Below, piece by piece: positions 1-6,427 of a DNA stretch of 11,414 bases. The notes under the pieces are model-generated. The model did no database searches, had not been told where the DNA came from, and saw nothing but the letters and a program-made list of their open reading frames with translations. This DNA is from an uncultured Clostridia bacterium (GTDB lineage Bacteria; Bacillota; Clostridia; Oscillospirales; Ruminococcaceae), in the NCBI GenBank assembly GCA_944388825.1, contig CALXKG010000030.1, positions 1 to 11,414 of the forward strand. The letters are read 5' to 3'. A program made the position numbers and the translations under genes. Positions within the stretch are counted from its first letter, which is position 1; each line of letters opens with the position of its first letter.

Positions 1-619
1 CCGGGCGGTTCAGGCTGTCCACCTGCACCCCCTGCCCCCAGCCGTAAGACCGGTTGGGCAGCGAGGAGACCGGCTTGCTGCCGGAGACGGCGCCGGAATC
101 ATCCAGTGTGTAGACCGTATCCCCAACGGTTACCAGCCCCGTCTTCATCGCGCCGGAAGCGGTCAGGCAGTACCGTTTGCCGGAAAGCTCCAGCCAGCCG
201 GTCTGCATGACGCCGTTTCCGTCAAAGTAGTACCAGCTGCCGCCGCTTAACTTCCAGCCGGTCTGGACGGCCCCGCCGGCAAAGAGGTACCAGTCCCCGT
301 CCAGCTGCTGCCAGCCGTCCAGCATCACGCCCGTTTCGTCCAGGTAATAGCGCTTGCCGTCCACCGTCTGCCAGCCGGTCAGGGGCGTCCCCGCTTCCGA
401 TATCAGGTACCAGTCCCCGTCCCGCTGCCGCCAGCCGGGGGCCGGCCCCGCATCCCCGTCTTCCCCGGCCTGTTCCGTCCGGGGCGGGGCGGAAGCATCC
501 GTTTTCCCGTCCGTCCGCGTCACCGTCTCCCCCGCCGTCCGGGCGGCCAGCGCGCAGCCGGGCGCCGCTCCAAAGGCCAGCAGCCCGCAGAACAGCAGGC
601 AAAGCATTTTTCTCTTCAT
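1..619 (-). CDS. Secreted protein with cell-wall-binding (glucan/choline-binding type) repeats, partial
   Basis: The frame opens at the ATG at 619 and stays open to the window edge, giving 206 residues with the C-terminus missing. The start is chosen because AGGGGAGG lies 9 bases upstream and the residues after it form a signal peptide (MKRK, then a hydrophobic stretch, likely cleavage after ALA at about residue 26). A low-complexity linker rich in T, D, P and G follows to about residue 61. From 62 to about 180 there are six roughly 20-residue repeats of the GW-x-GxWYYxD-xGxMxTGW type: five begin with GW, and the sixth is degenerate (GLVTV). Such repeats bind choline or glycan polymers of the envelope in streptococci and clostridia; the ligand here is unknown. 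No catalytic domain is visible, so any enzymatic part must lie in the missing C-terminus. Transcribed divergently from the acylphosphatase gene. Class sure, exact role unknown. Confidence 0.85.
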   Translation of the reverse strand, partial: MKRKMLCLLFCGLLAFGAAPGCALAARTAGETVTRTDGKTDASAPPRTEQAGEDGDAGPAPGWRQRDGDWYLISEAGTPLTGWQTVDGKRYYLDETGVMLDGWQQLDGDWYLFAGGAVQTGWKLSGGSWYYFDGNGVMQTGWLELSGKRYCLTASGAMKTGLVTVGDTVYTLDDSGAVSGSKPVSSLPNRSYGWGQGVQVDSLNRP

Positions 620-657
620 CGACAAAACCTCCCCTGCAAATGGAATTCTTTTCCCCT

Positions 658-686
658 ATTTTACCATATCCCCGTCAAAACTACAA
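658..686 (-). promoter_or_regulatory. Sigma-A type promoter of the cell-wall-binding protein gene
   Basis: On the minus strand a TTGTAG -35 (681-686) and TAAAAT -10 (658-663) are separated by exactly 17 bases. The predicted leader is about 30 bases and contains the AGGGGAGG ribosome-binding site. Confidence 0.6.
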
Positions 687-716
687 CGGCGGGAACGCAT
701 TTTTTACCCCTGCCCC

Positions 717-745
717 TTGCTTTCCCGCGGGAAAAACGCTATGAT
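717..745 (+). promoter_or_regulatory. Sigma-A type promoter of the acylphosphatase gene
   Basis: TTGCTT (717-722) and TATGAT (740-745) are 17 bases apart, giving a very short leader before the ATG at 770. It is divergent from, and close to, the promoter of the neighbouring secreted protein. Confidence 0.6.
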
Positions 746-769
746 AGGAACCGGAAAGGGGCGAAAACC

Positions 770-1042
770 ATGCGCAAACACTTTACCTTCACCGGCCGGG
801 TACAGGGGGTCGGGTTCCGCTGGCGGGCGTCCACCATCGGCGAGATGCTGGGGCTGACCGGCTGGGTGCAAAACCGCCCGGACGGCGCGGTCGAGATGGA
901 GGCCGAAGGGCCGGAGGAGGCGATCGACCGGCTGTTGCAGATGCTCCAGAACGACCGGTACATCGACATCACCGGCATCCGGGCGAAGACCCTGCCGGAA
1001 GAGGGCGGCTACCGGTTCGAGATCCGGGACGACCTGTACTGA
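770..1042 (+). CDS. acyP: Acylphosphatase
   Basis: A 90-residue protein, the usual length for this family of small cytosolic enzymes that hydrolyse acyl phosphates to a carboxylate and phosphate. The signature GRVQGVGFR (residues 9-17) supplies the phosphate-binding loop and catalytic Arg17. Asn35, in GWVQNRPDG, is the catalytic asparagine; the 18-residue gap between Arg and Asn equals that in characterised acylphosphatases. The alpha/beta sandwich pattern continues to the C-terminal EIRDDLY. The ATG at 770 is preceded by AAAGGGG and by a good promoter. The gene appears monocistronic, because the following reductase has its own promoter. The physiological substrate cannot be told from sequence; acetyl phosphate or carbamoyl phosphate are usual suggestions for the family. 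Confidence 0.95.
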   Translation: MRKHFTFTGRVQGVGFRWRASTIGEMLGLTGWVQNRPDGAVEMEAEGPEEAIDRLLQMLQNDRYIDITGIRAKTLPEEGGYRFEIRDDLY

Positions 1043-1055
1043 ACCGGGCGGACTT

Positions 1056-1079
1056 GGGAAAATATTTTCATCTTTTCCC
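1056..1079 (+). terminator. Possible weak hairpin after the acylphosphatase gene
   Basis: GGGAAAA (1056-1062) and TTTTCCC (1073-1079) can pair around a 10-base loop shortly after the stop codon. The stem is AT-rich and no clean U-run follows, so termination is uncertain. Confidence 0.25.
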
Positions 1080-1088
1080 GTTTCCCCC

Positions 1089-1117
1089 TTGCAAATTTAG
1101 GGAAAATGCTGTAAAAT
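1089..1117 (+). promoter_or_regulatory. Sigma-A type promoter of the aldo/keto reductase gene
   Basis: TTGCAA (1089-1094) and TAAAAT (1112-1117) are spaced by 17 bases. The leader of about 75 bases contains a small hairpin (AAACCG 1152-1157 with CGGTTT 1165-1170) before the GAAAGGA ribosome-binding site. Confidence 0.65.
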
Positions 1118-1197
1118 AAAGTCGTATACAAAACCTGCACCAGAAGTGCGGAAACCGGCCCAAACGGTTTTCACGGCGACAGAAAGGATGGGTCCCT

Positions 1198-2313
1198 ATG
1201 GCACTGGGAGAAAACACCCCGAAACTGGGCTTCGGCCTGATGCGGCTGCCGATGATCGGCGAAGAAGTCGATATTGAACAGACCAAAAAGATGGTCGACC
1301 TCTTTTTAGCAAACGGTTTTACCTATTTTGACACCGCCTACGGGTATCTGGGCGGCAAATCGGAAGAGGCGGTCAAGACGGCGATCGTCGACCGCTACCC
1401 CCGCGACAGCTTTACGCTGGCGACCAAGCTCCCCGCCTGGGCCGGGGCCAAGACGGCCGAAGAGGCGAAGGAGATGTTCTTCACCTCCCTCAGGCGCACC
1501 GGGGCCGGGTATTTCGACTTTTACCTGCTGCACAACCTGGGCGGCGAACGGACGAAGGTCTTCGACGACTTCGGCATCTGGGATTTTGTCCATGAGCAGA
1601 AGGAAAAGGGCCTGATCCGGCACCTCGGCTTTTCGATGCACGACTCGGCCGAAGCGCTGGACAAGGTGCTGACCGCGCATCCGGAGGTGGAGTTTGTCCA
1701 GCTCCAGATCAACTACGCCGACTGGGATTCCCCGTCGGTCCAGTCCCGCCTCTGCTATGAGACCGCCCGGCGTCATGGCAAGCCGGTCGTCATCATGGAG
1801 CCGGTCAAGGGCGGCAGCCTCGCCAACATCCCCGAATCGGCCGCACACTTCTTCAAGGAGGCGGAGCCGGATATGTCGGTCGCGTCCTGGGCGCTGCGGT
1901 ACGCCGCCTCGCTGGACGGGCTGATCACCGTCCTGTCGGGTATGTCCACCGTCGCGCAGATGGAGGACAACCTGAAGGTGATGAAGGGCTTTACCGGGCT
2001 GAACGGATCGGAGCTTCAGACGATCGAAAAGGTCAAGGAAGCCCTCGCCGCCATCCCGACCATCCCCTGCACCAGGTGCGAATACTGCATGAAGGGATGT
2101 CCGCAGGGGGTCAAGATCCCGCAGATCTTCGCGGCGGTCAATTCCTACAAGACCTACAACCACTTGGACGGCGCAAAGAGCAGCTACGGCTTCGCGACGA
2201 ACAAGGGCGGCAAGGCGAGCGAATGCATCGCCTGCGGCCAGTGCGAATCGGTCTGCCCGCAGCATATCGGGATCATCGAGGAACTGCGCAAAGCGGCCGA
2301 GCTGTTCGAGTGA
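1198..2313 (+). CDS. Aldo/keto reductase with C-terminal double [4Fe-4S] ferredoxin-like domain
   Basis: A 371-residue two-part protein. Residues 1 to about 285 form an aldo/keto reductase barrel: the catalytic tetrad is readable as Asp45 and Tyr50 (FDTAYGY), Lys77 (ATKLP) and His112 (LLHN), with a nucleotide-site signature near VLSGMS (245-250). Residues 291-301 (CTRCEYCMKGC) and 343-353 (CIACGQCESVC) are two CxxCxxCxxxC motifs, each able to hold a [4Fe-4S] cluster. This architecture is common in anaerobic Firmicutes and is annotated as a predicted oxidoreductase; the clusters suggest electron exchange with ferredoxin or flavodoxin alongside NAD(P)H. The ATG at 1198 follows GAAAGGA at 9-base spacing. 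Expected to be cytosolic. No neighbour reveals the substrate. It has its own promoter and a plausible terminator. Confidence 0.93.
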   Translation: MALGENTPKLGFGLMRLPMIGEEVDIEQTKKMVDLFLANGFTYFDTAYGYLGGKSEEAVKTAIVDRYPRDSFTLATKLPAWAGAKTAEEAKEMFFTSLRRTGAGYFDFYLLHNLGGERTKVFDDFGIWDFVHEQKEKGLIRHLGFSMHDSAEALDKVLTAHPEVEFVQLQINYADWDSPSVQSRLCYETARRHGKPVVIMEPVKGGSLANIPESAAHFFKEAEPDMSVASWALRYAASLDGLITVLSGMSTVAQMEDNLKVMKGFTGLNGSELQTIEKVKEALAAIPTIPCTRCEYCMKGCPQGVKIPQIFAAVNSYKTYNHLDGAKSSYGFATNKGGKASECIACGQCESVCPQHIGIIEELRKAAELFE

Positions 2314-2318
2314 CCCTT

Positions 2319-2364
2319 CGGCTTTCCGGCAAAGAGGGTCGGAAAAATAAGCGAAAGCCGTTTT
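2319..2364 (+). terminator. Probable terminator of the aldo/keto reductase gene
   Basis: CGGCTTTC (2319-2326) pairs with GAAAGCCG (2353-2360), followed directly by TTTTCCCC. The 26-base loop is long, so this is a moderate call. Confidence 0.45.
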
Positions 2365-2392
2365 CCCCGCAAGCTGTATGACGCAGAAAATA

Positions 2393-2432
2393 ATCCCCCT
2401 GCCGGGCGGTTTCCCGTACCCGGCAGGGGGAT
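2393..2432 (-). terminator. Strong hairpin terminator at the end of the feo operon
   Basis: A perfect 14-bp stem (2393-2406 with 2419-2432) surrounds a 12-base loop. Read on the minus strand, the stem is followed by TTATTTTC, and it begins a few bases after the stop codon of the last feo gene. Facing the plus strand it may also stop read-through from the reductase gene. Confidence 0.8.
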
Positions 2433-2438
2433 CTTGCG

Positions 2439-2591
2439 TTATCGGGGCTTCCGGCAGTCCGGGCGGCCCGGGCAGCCGGAACATCCGGCGCAGCCGCAGC
2501 CGCAGCCGCCGTTTTTCCGCTGCCTGCGGATCGAGCGGAGGGCGAGGAAAACAAGCGCCGCGACGATGGCTAAGATGATCAGTTCCAGCAT
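2439..2591 (-). CDS. FeoB-associated Cys-rich small membrane protein
   Basis: A 50-residue reading frame beginning 13 bases after the feoB stop codon, with its GGGGGAG ribosome-binding site in that gap. Residues 1-18 (MLELIILAIVAALVFLAL) form one membrane helix. A basic stretch follows (RSIRRQRK), then a glycine/cysteine-rich tail with C30, C32, C34, C37, C40 and C45 in a CGCGCAGCSGC pattern. This is the hallmark of the FeoB-associated Cys-rich membrane protein family found after feoB in many Firmicutes, sometimes compared with FeoC. The role is not settled; proposals for the family include metal or Fe-S sensing or helping the FeoB pore. It shares the feo transcript and is followed at once by the operon terminator. 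Confidence 0.88.
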   Translation of the reverse strand: MLELIILAIVAALVFLALRSIRRQRKNGGCGCGCAGCSGCPGRPDCRKPR

Positions 2592-2604
2592 GGTTTTCTC
2601 CCCC

Positions 2605-4611
2605 TCAGAGCAGGAGCGAGCCGATCTGGTAGACCAGCGTCCCCACCAGCCAGGCGACCGCGCACTGCATAAAGACGACGCCCAGCGTTTTGAGCCTTGA
2701 CCCCAGCTCGTTTCTGATGGTCGCGACGGCGGCGACGCAGGGGGTGTAGAGCAGCGTAAAGGCGAGGAAGGCGCAGGCGGTGAGGGGGGTGAACATCTGC
2801 GAGAGGGCGGGGGCCAGGTCGCCGGTGCCGGTGCCGAGCAGGACGCCCAGCGTCGAGACGACCGCCTCCTTGGCGGTGAAGCCGCTGATGAGGGCGGTGG
2901 CGATCCGCCAGTCCCCGACGCCGAGGGGCGCGAGGATGGGGGCGATCAGCCGCCCGAGGGCGGCCAGCAGGCTTTCGGCGTTGTCGGTGACGACGTTTAA
3001 ATGGGCGTCAAAGGTCTGCAAAAACCAGATGACGATCGTCGCGACAAAGATGATCGTAAAGGCCCGCTGCAAAAAGTCCTTCGCCTTGTCCCAGAGCAGC
3101 AGCCCGACCGACTTGGGGGACGGGAAGCGGTAGTTGGGCAGTTCCATGACAAACGGCACCGGCTTGCCGCTGAAGGCGGTCTTTTTCATAACGAGGGCGG
3201 CGATCACGCCGACCAGGATCCCCGAGAGGTAGAGGACGATCATCGTCACCGCCGCGTACCCCGGGAAAAAGGCGGCCGAGAAGACCGCGTAGATCGGGAT
3301 CTTGGCCGAGCAGCTCATAAACGGGGTCAGCAGGATCGTCATCTTGCGGTCCCGCTCGGAAGAGAGGGTGCGGGTCGCCATGACCGCCGGGACGGTGCAC
3401 CCGAACCCGATCAGCATCGGGACGATGCTCCGCCCCGAAAGCCCGATCTTGCGCAGCAGCTTGTCCATCACAAACGCGATCCGGGCCATATACCCGGTGT
3501 CCTCCAGGATCGAGAGGAAAAAGAAGAGGGTGACGATGATCGGCAGGAAGGAAAGGACGCTGCCGACCCCGGCGAAGATGCCGTCGATCACCAGCGAATG
3601 GACGACCGGGTTCAGGCCGTAGGCGGTGAGCGCCCCGTCCACCGCCGCCGTCAGCGCGTCGATGCCCATCGCCAGAAGGTCGCTTAAAAAGCTGCCGATC
3701 ACGTTAAAGGTCAGCCAGAAGATGAGCAGCATGATCCCGATAAAGACCGGGATGGCGGTGAACCGGCCGGTCAGGACCCGGTCCATCCGGACGCTGCGGG
3801 CGTGCTCGGGGGACTCCTCCGCCTTTTTGACGGTGTCGGCGACCGCCGACTCGATGAAGGCGTAGCGCATATCGGCCAGCGCCGCGTTGCGGTCGAGGCC
3901 GGTCTCCTGCTCCATCTCGATGATCGAGTGCTCCAGAAGTTCCTTTTCGTTGCCGTCCAGCTCGAGAAGCGCGGTGATCTGCTCGTCCCCCTCGATCAGC
4001 TTGGTCGCCGCGAACCGGGCGGAGATGCCGACCCGGCGGGCGTGGTCCTCGATGACGTGGGAGACCGAGTGGATACAGCGGTGGACCGGGCCGTCGGGGC
4101 AGAAGTCCAGCACCTTCGGGGCGGTCTTGTTCTTCGCCGTCTCGACCGCCAGCCGCACCAGCTCCGAGACCCCCTCGTTCTTGGCGGCGGAGATGGGGAC
4201 GACCGGGATGCCCAGCTTTTCGGACAGGGCGTGGACGTCGACCGACCCGCCCCCCTTGCGCACCTCGTCCATCATGTTGAGGGCGAGCACCGTCGGGATC
4301 CGCAGCTCCAGCAGCTGGAGGGTCAGGTAGAGGTTCCGCTCGATGTTGGTGGCGTCGACGATGTTGATGATCCCGTCGGGGTGGTTGTTGAGGATAAAGT
4401 CGCGGGTGACGATCTCCTCGCTGGTATAGGGCCGGATCGAGTAGATGCCCGGCAGGTCGACCACCTGGCAGCCTTTGGCGTCCCGGATGTCGCCGACCTT
4501 CTGGTCGACGGTGACGCCGGGGAAGTTCCCGACGTGCTGGTTGGCGCCGGTCATGCTGTTGAACAGGGTGGTCTTGCCGCAGTTCTGGTTGCCGGCAAGG
4601 GCAAATATCAT
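2605..4611 (-). CDS. feoB: Ferrous iron transport protein B (GTP-dependent Fe(II) permease)
   Basis: A 668-residue FeoB. The start at 4611 (MIFALAGN) is chosen over an ATG 36 bases upstream because AAGGAAGG sits just before it and the protein then begins, as usual, with the G domain. G1 is GNQNCGKT (7-14), G2 PGVTV (31-35), G3 DLPG (52-55), G4 NMMD (112-115) and G5 SAAK (141-144). A helical guanine-dissociation-inhibitor region fills about 175-270, and the membrane pore runs from about 285 to the end. Pore signatures include GFGCTVPAV (402-410, Cys405), FMSCSAKIP (Cys434), GFTAKEAVVSTLG (578-590) and YTPCVAA (Cys625). It imports Fe(II) across the cytoplasmic membrane. It lies 42 bases downstream of feoA, with a small CCGGGG/CCCCGG hairpin in the gap, and is followed by the Cys-rich protein. 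Length and motifs are complete. Confidence 0.97.
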   Translation of the reverse strand: MIFALAGNQNCGKTTLFNSMTGANQHVGNFPGVTVDQKVGDIRDAKGCQVVDLPGIYSIRPYTSEEIVTRDFILNNHPDGIINIVDATNIERNLYLTLQLLELRIPTVLALNMMDEVRKGGGSVDVHALSEKLGIPVVPISAAKNEGVSELVRLAVETAKNKTAPKVLDFCPDGPVHRCIHSVSHVIEDHARRVGISARFAATKLIEGDEQITALLELDGNEKELLEHSIIEMEQETGLDRNAALADMRYAFIESAVADTVKKAEESPEHARSVRMDRVLTGRFTAIPVFIGIMLLIFWLTFNVIGSFLSDLLAMGIDALTAAVDGALTAYGLNPVVHSLVIDGIFAGVGSVLSFLPIIVTLFFFLSILEDTGYMARIAFVMDKLLRKIGLSGRSIVPMLIGFGCTVPAVMATRTLSSERDRKMTILLTPFMSCSAKIPIYAVFSAAFFPGYAAVTMIVLYLSGILVGVIAALVMKKTAFSGKPVPFVMELPNYRFPSPKSVGLLLWDKAKDFLQRAFTIIFVATIVIWFLQTFDAHLNVVTDNAESLLAALGRLIAPILAPLGVGDWRIATALISGFTAKEAVVSTLGVLLGTGTGDLAPALSQMFTPLTACAFLAFTLLYTPCVAAVATIRNELGSRLKTLGVVFMQCAVAWLVGTLVYQIGSLLL

Positions 4612-4628
4612 GGCGTTTCCTTCCTTTC

Positions 4629-4644
4629 CCGGGGTTTGCCCCGG
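4629..4644 (-). other. Intercistronic hairpin between feoA and feoB
   Basis: CCGGGG and CCCCGG pair around a CAAA tetraloop in the 42-base gap. No U-run follows, so it is more likely a translation or mRNA-stability element than a terminator. Confidence 0.4.
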
Positions 4645-4653
4645 CAAACTTTC

Positions 4654-4878
4654 TTAGTCGGGGCTAACCTCGATGCGCGCGGCGTCCTCTTTGCGGATGG
4701 TCAGCTCGTACCCCCGGATGCGAATCTCGATCGGGTCGCCCATCGGCGCGATCTTCATCACCTTGACGGCGGTGCGGGGTATCAGCCCCATGTCCAGAAG
4801 CCGCAGCCGCAGCGCCCCTTCCCCGCCGACCGCGGTGATCCGGCCGGATGCCCCGACCTTCATCTCTGCCAGTGTCAT
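4654..4878 (-). CDS. feoA: FeoA family protein (SH3-like partner of FeoB)
   Basis: A 74-residue protein, the typical FeoA length. The start MTLAEMKVG at 4878 is preferred because AGGAGG lies just upstream; the frame extends further 5' but without a ribosome-binding site. The SH3-like fold pattern is clear: xxGxxGRITAVGG (about 8-19), LRLRLLDMGLIPRTAVKVMKIAP (about 23-45), GDPIEIRIRGYELTIRKEDA (about 47-66) and a final strand. FeoA is a small cytosolic protein needed for FeoB activity. It is first in the feo operon, behind a recognisable promoter, and is followed by feoB. Iron control would be expected, but I could not find a convincing Fur-box palindrome around the promoter. Confidence 0.95.
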   Translation of the reverse strand: MTLAEMKVGASGRITAVGGEGALRLRLLDMGLIPRTAVKVMKIAPMGDPIEIRIRGYELTIRKEDAARIEVSPD

Positions 4879-4937
4879 TGTGTGTTTCCTCCTGTCACGA
4901 CGCTTTCGGACAAAATGCCTCTTTTTGTTCCAACTAT

Positions 4938-4966
4938 ATCCTACCACAGAGGGTGGGTTCAGTCAA
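4938..4966 (-). promoter_or_regulatory. Promoter of the feo operon
   Basis: On the minus strand TTGACT (4961-4966) and TAGGAT (4938-4943) are spaced by 17 bases, with a second possible -10 (TATAGT) a few bases downstream. The leader is about 50 bases. Confidence 0.6.
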
Positions 4967-5092
4967 GGGGGCGGGGCGCAAGTTTCCTTTTAATCGGAAA
5001 GGCGGCATACCGGCTGTTCCGTTCGGTGTTAAAGAGGCAATAAATCAGGGGAGAGCACAAGACTCTCCCCTTTTTGTGTTGAAGGATGCGGT
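4967..5092. other. Intergenic region between feoA promoter and AT-rich gene
   Basis: Apart from the hairpin at 5048-5070 no reading frame or further promoter is supported. The GC-rich part next to the feo promoter shows only a 5-bp TTTCC/GGAAA pairing. Confidence 0.4.
5048..5075 (-). terminator. Bidirectional terminator after the AT-rich secreted-protein gene
   Basis: GGGGAGAG (5048-5055) pairs perfectly with CTCTCCCC (5063-5070) around a 7-base loop. TTTTT follows on the plus strand, and a weaker U-rich stretch (TGATTTATT) follows on the minus strand, where the gene ends shortly before. Confidence 0.7.
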
Positions 5093-5905
5093 TTATTCGA
5101 TGGGCTTGCCGGCGGCGTAGTTTTCCACCCAGGTGCCTTGTTCCGGGTCGTTAAACGTTACCGTGTATAATGCCAGTAATGTGTTATCCCGTACTCTATA
5201 TGTGGTTTTTACCGTGTAAGAAGCCGCAGTGTTATTAAGCGACAAATAGTTATTTATTATATTTTGAAAATACTCTTCATCTGCTATTGATAGTTCTTCA
5301 ATTCCGCTATAATAGTAAACGATTCCTTCCAACATACCTTGTGAATTGAACTGTGCCGATACCCAATCCGTATACGGAGAAGATTGATCTCTGTAAAAAT
5401 AGATCATTGTCAATTCGGATTCAGGCATATAGGTTATATCGTTATATATACTGATATCAATATTAAGAGAAGTGGAGGCTTGTTTAACAACTTCAACTAT
5501 ATCTTCTTGTGCAAATGAGTCCGCAACCCATCTGGGGCTGTCAGCATCAAAATTAGAAGTATAGCTGCGAATACGGCCATCTTCGTCAACACGAATTTGG
5601 TATTCTTCAGCATCTTTATAATAATAGGAGACTTCTTCTGCTGCCTCTGCTCCTCCAATATCTTCGCTAAAGCCTTTAGCAGGCGTGTTTGCTGTATACT
5701 GATATACCCATGTAGAAGTATTTCCCTGTTCATTTGTTTCAATTATATAAGTTTCCGGAGGCTCATAATAGGTTTCACCGATGTTGAGTTTTGATATTAT
5801 CGTTTCTACAGATTCCCGTTCTACCGTATAGGCATGAACTATTATTGAACATAAACCCACTATAAGCGCCATCACAAAAACCATAGGGAATTTCTTAATT
5901 TTCAT
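5093..5905 (-). CDS. Secreted or surface protein of unknown function, AT-rich
   Basis: A 270-residue protein that I do not recognise. The ATG at 5905 has GGAGGG 8 bases upstream. Residues 1-25 form a signal peptide (MKIKKF, then a hydrophobic stretch ending VHA), with likely cleavage after Ala25; the GLC inside it does not fit a lipobox. The mature part is acidic and rich in Tyr, Glu, Ser and Asn, with repeated short beta-strand-like pieces (TWVYQYTA, EVSYYYKD, IVYYYSG, TTYRVRDN), suggesting an extracytoplasmic beta-rich domain. Base composition is much lower in GC than every neighbouring gene, except for about the last 18-20 codons, which are GC-rich like the host. This suggests transfer followed by recombination at the 3' end. 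A broken reading frame ends at its ribosome-binding site, so the two were probably once translationally coupled. Real gene likely; function unknown. Confidence 0.8.
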   Translation of the reverse strand: MKIKKFPMVFVMALIVGLCSIIVHAYTVERESVETIISKLNIGETYYEPPETYIIETNEQGNTSTWVYQYTANTPAKGFSEDIGGAEAAEEVSYYYKDAEEYQIRVDEDGRIRSYTSNFDADSPRWVADSFAQEDIVEVVKQASTSLNIDISIYNDITYMPESELTMIYFYRDQSSPYTDWVSAQFNSQGMLEGIVYYYSGIEELSIADEEYFQNIINNYLSLNNTAASYTVKTTYRVRDNTLLALYTVTFNDPEQGTWVENYAAGKPIE

Positions 5906-5908
5906 ATT

Positions 5909-6165
5909 TTATCCCTCCAAGCTAATTATGACAGACATATCCCCAAATTCATCACGGTTGTAGACGTTGGCAGGGCTATCTTCAGGCGGAATGCCGTAGC
6001 GGGATTTCAACAGATAAAACTGCGTTTGTTTGTATAGACAACGATTTGAGCATAATCCTGTACAAATCGACTATACGTCGGTGATCTGTCTGCCTCAACC
6101 GCACCGCCGTTTTGCGCTCCTATCTCTACAGACAGGATCTCGCGGGAAATATTGCATTTGAAAAG
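5909..6165 (-). pseudogene. Frameshifted, 5'-truncated remnant of a gene upstream of the AT-rich secreted protein
   Basis: Read on the minus strand, one frame is open from 6165 to about 6020 with protein-like content (EILSVEIGAQNGGAVEADR, then SRFVQDYAQIVVYTNKR). Near 6020-6024 the plausible coding continues in the -1 frame (QFYLLKSRYGIPPEDSPAN, then VYNRDEFGDMSVIISLEG) to a TAA at 5909-5911. That TAA lies directly after the GGAGGG used by the next gene, a layout typical of coupled genes. No ATG with a ribosome-binding site exists at the upstream end, and an in-frame stop sits at 6166-6168, so the 5' part is missing. I do not recognise the family. A single lost base would explain the frame change. 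The coding nature is inferred from amino-acid plausibility and the junction, so confidence is moderate. Confidence 0.4.
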
Positions 6166-6205
6166 TTAATTTTTTGTGAATACGGACAAATCTGCCAACA
6201 TGACA

Positions 6206-6237
6206 AAAGCCCGTAACCTTCGATGGTTACGGGCTTT
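6206..6237 (-). terminator. Terminator of the tRNA-Leu gene
   Basis: A perfect 13-bp stem (6206-6218 with 6225-6237) with a 6-base loop lies just past the 3' end of the tRNA. On the minus strand the stem runs directly into a short U-run (CTTTTG). Confidence 0.85.
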
Positions 6238-6242
6238 CAGGA

Positions 6243-6329
6243 TGGTGCCGCCAACCGGGATCGAACCGGTACAGTGTTGCCACCGAGGGATTTTAAGTCC
6301 CTTGCGTCTGCCAGTTCCGCCATGGCGGC
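6243..6329 (-). tRNA. tRNA-Leu (anticodon UAA), CCA encoded
   Basis: An 87-base class II tRNA. The acceptor stem GCCGCCA pairs with TGGCGGC, and the 3' CCA is encoded (6243-6245). The anticodon loop CTTAAAA between GGGA and TCCC gives UAA, decoding UUA (and UUG by wobble). A long variable arm follows (around GGTGGCAAC), as expected for leucine, then the T-loop GTTCGATCC. It has its own consensus promoter and a strong terminator, so it is transcribed alone from the minus strand. The AT-rich foreign-looking patch begins beyond its 3' end. Confidence 0.97.
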
Positions 6330-6345
6330 TTGAAACATCCTTTAT

Positions 6346-6374
6346 ATTATACCAGCAGGCCCCCGTTTTGTCAA
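6346..6374 (-). promoter_or_regulatory. Consensus sigma-A promoter of tRNA-Leu
   Basis: TTGACA (6369-6374) and TATAAT (6346-6351) with a 17-base spacer is a perfect consensus promoter, as expected for a stable RNA gene. Confidence 0.93.
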
Positions 6375-6399
6375 CCCCCCTGCCGGAAAAACAGGGGGG
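6375..6399 (-). terminator. Hairpin after spoIIE, abutting the tRNA promoter
   Basis: CCCCCCTG (6375-6382) pairs with CAGGGGGG (6392-6399) around a 9-base loop. On the minus strand the stem is followed immediately by the TTGACA of the tRNA promoter instead of a U-run, so it is an atypical terminator or an RNA 3'-end stabiliser. Confidence 0.5.
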
Positions 6400-6427
6400 C
6401 GTGTTCGGGGATTAAGCCGTTTTCCCT

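Noticed and set aside
4879..4970. Fur box at the feo promoter
   Set aside because: No convincing GATAAT-type inverted repeat around the -35/-10 or leader; iron control may exist through another regulator.
3802..5043. Long plus-strand open frame opposite feoB/feoA
   Set aside because: Rich in Arg, Asp, Gly and Val in the pattern expected from the antisense of a GC-rich gene; no ribosome-binding site, and feoB/feoA on the other strand are certain.
6010..6030. Programmed -1 frameshift in the upstream remnant
   Set aside because: No X-XXY-YYZ slippery heptamer with a following stem was seen, and the 5' end is missing, so a simple lost base or sequencing error is more likely.
4970..6243. Genomic island with attachment repeats at the tRNA-Leu 3' end
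   Set aside because: The AT-rich patch does lie beyond the tRNA 3' end, but I found no copy of the tRNA 3' end on the far side and no integrase gene.
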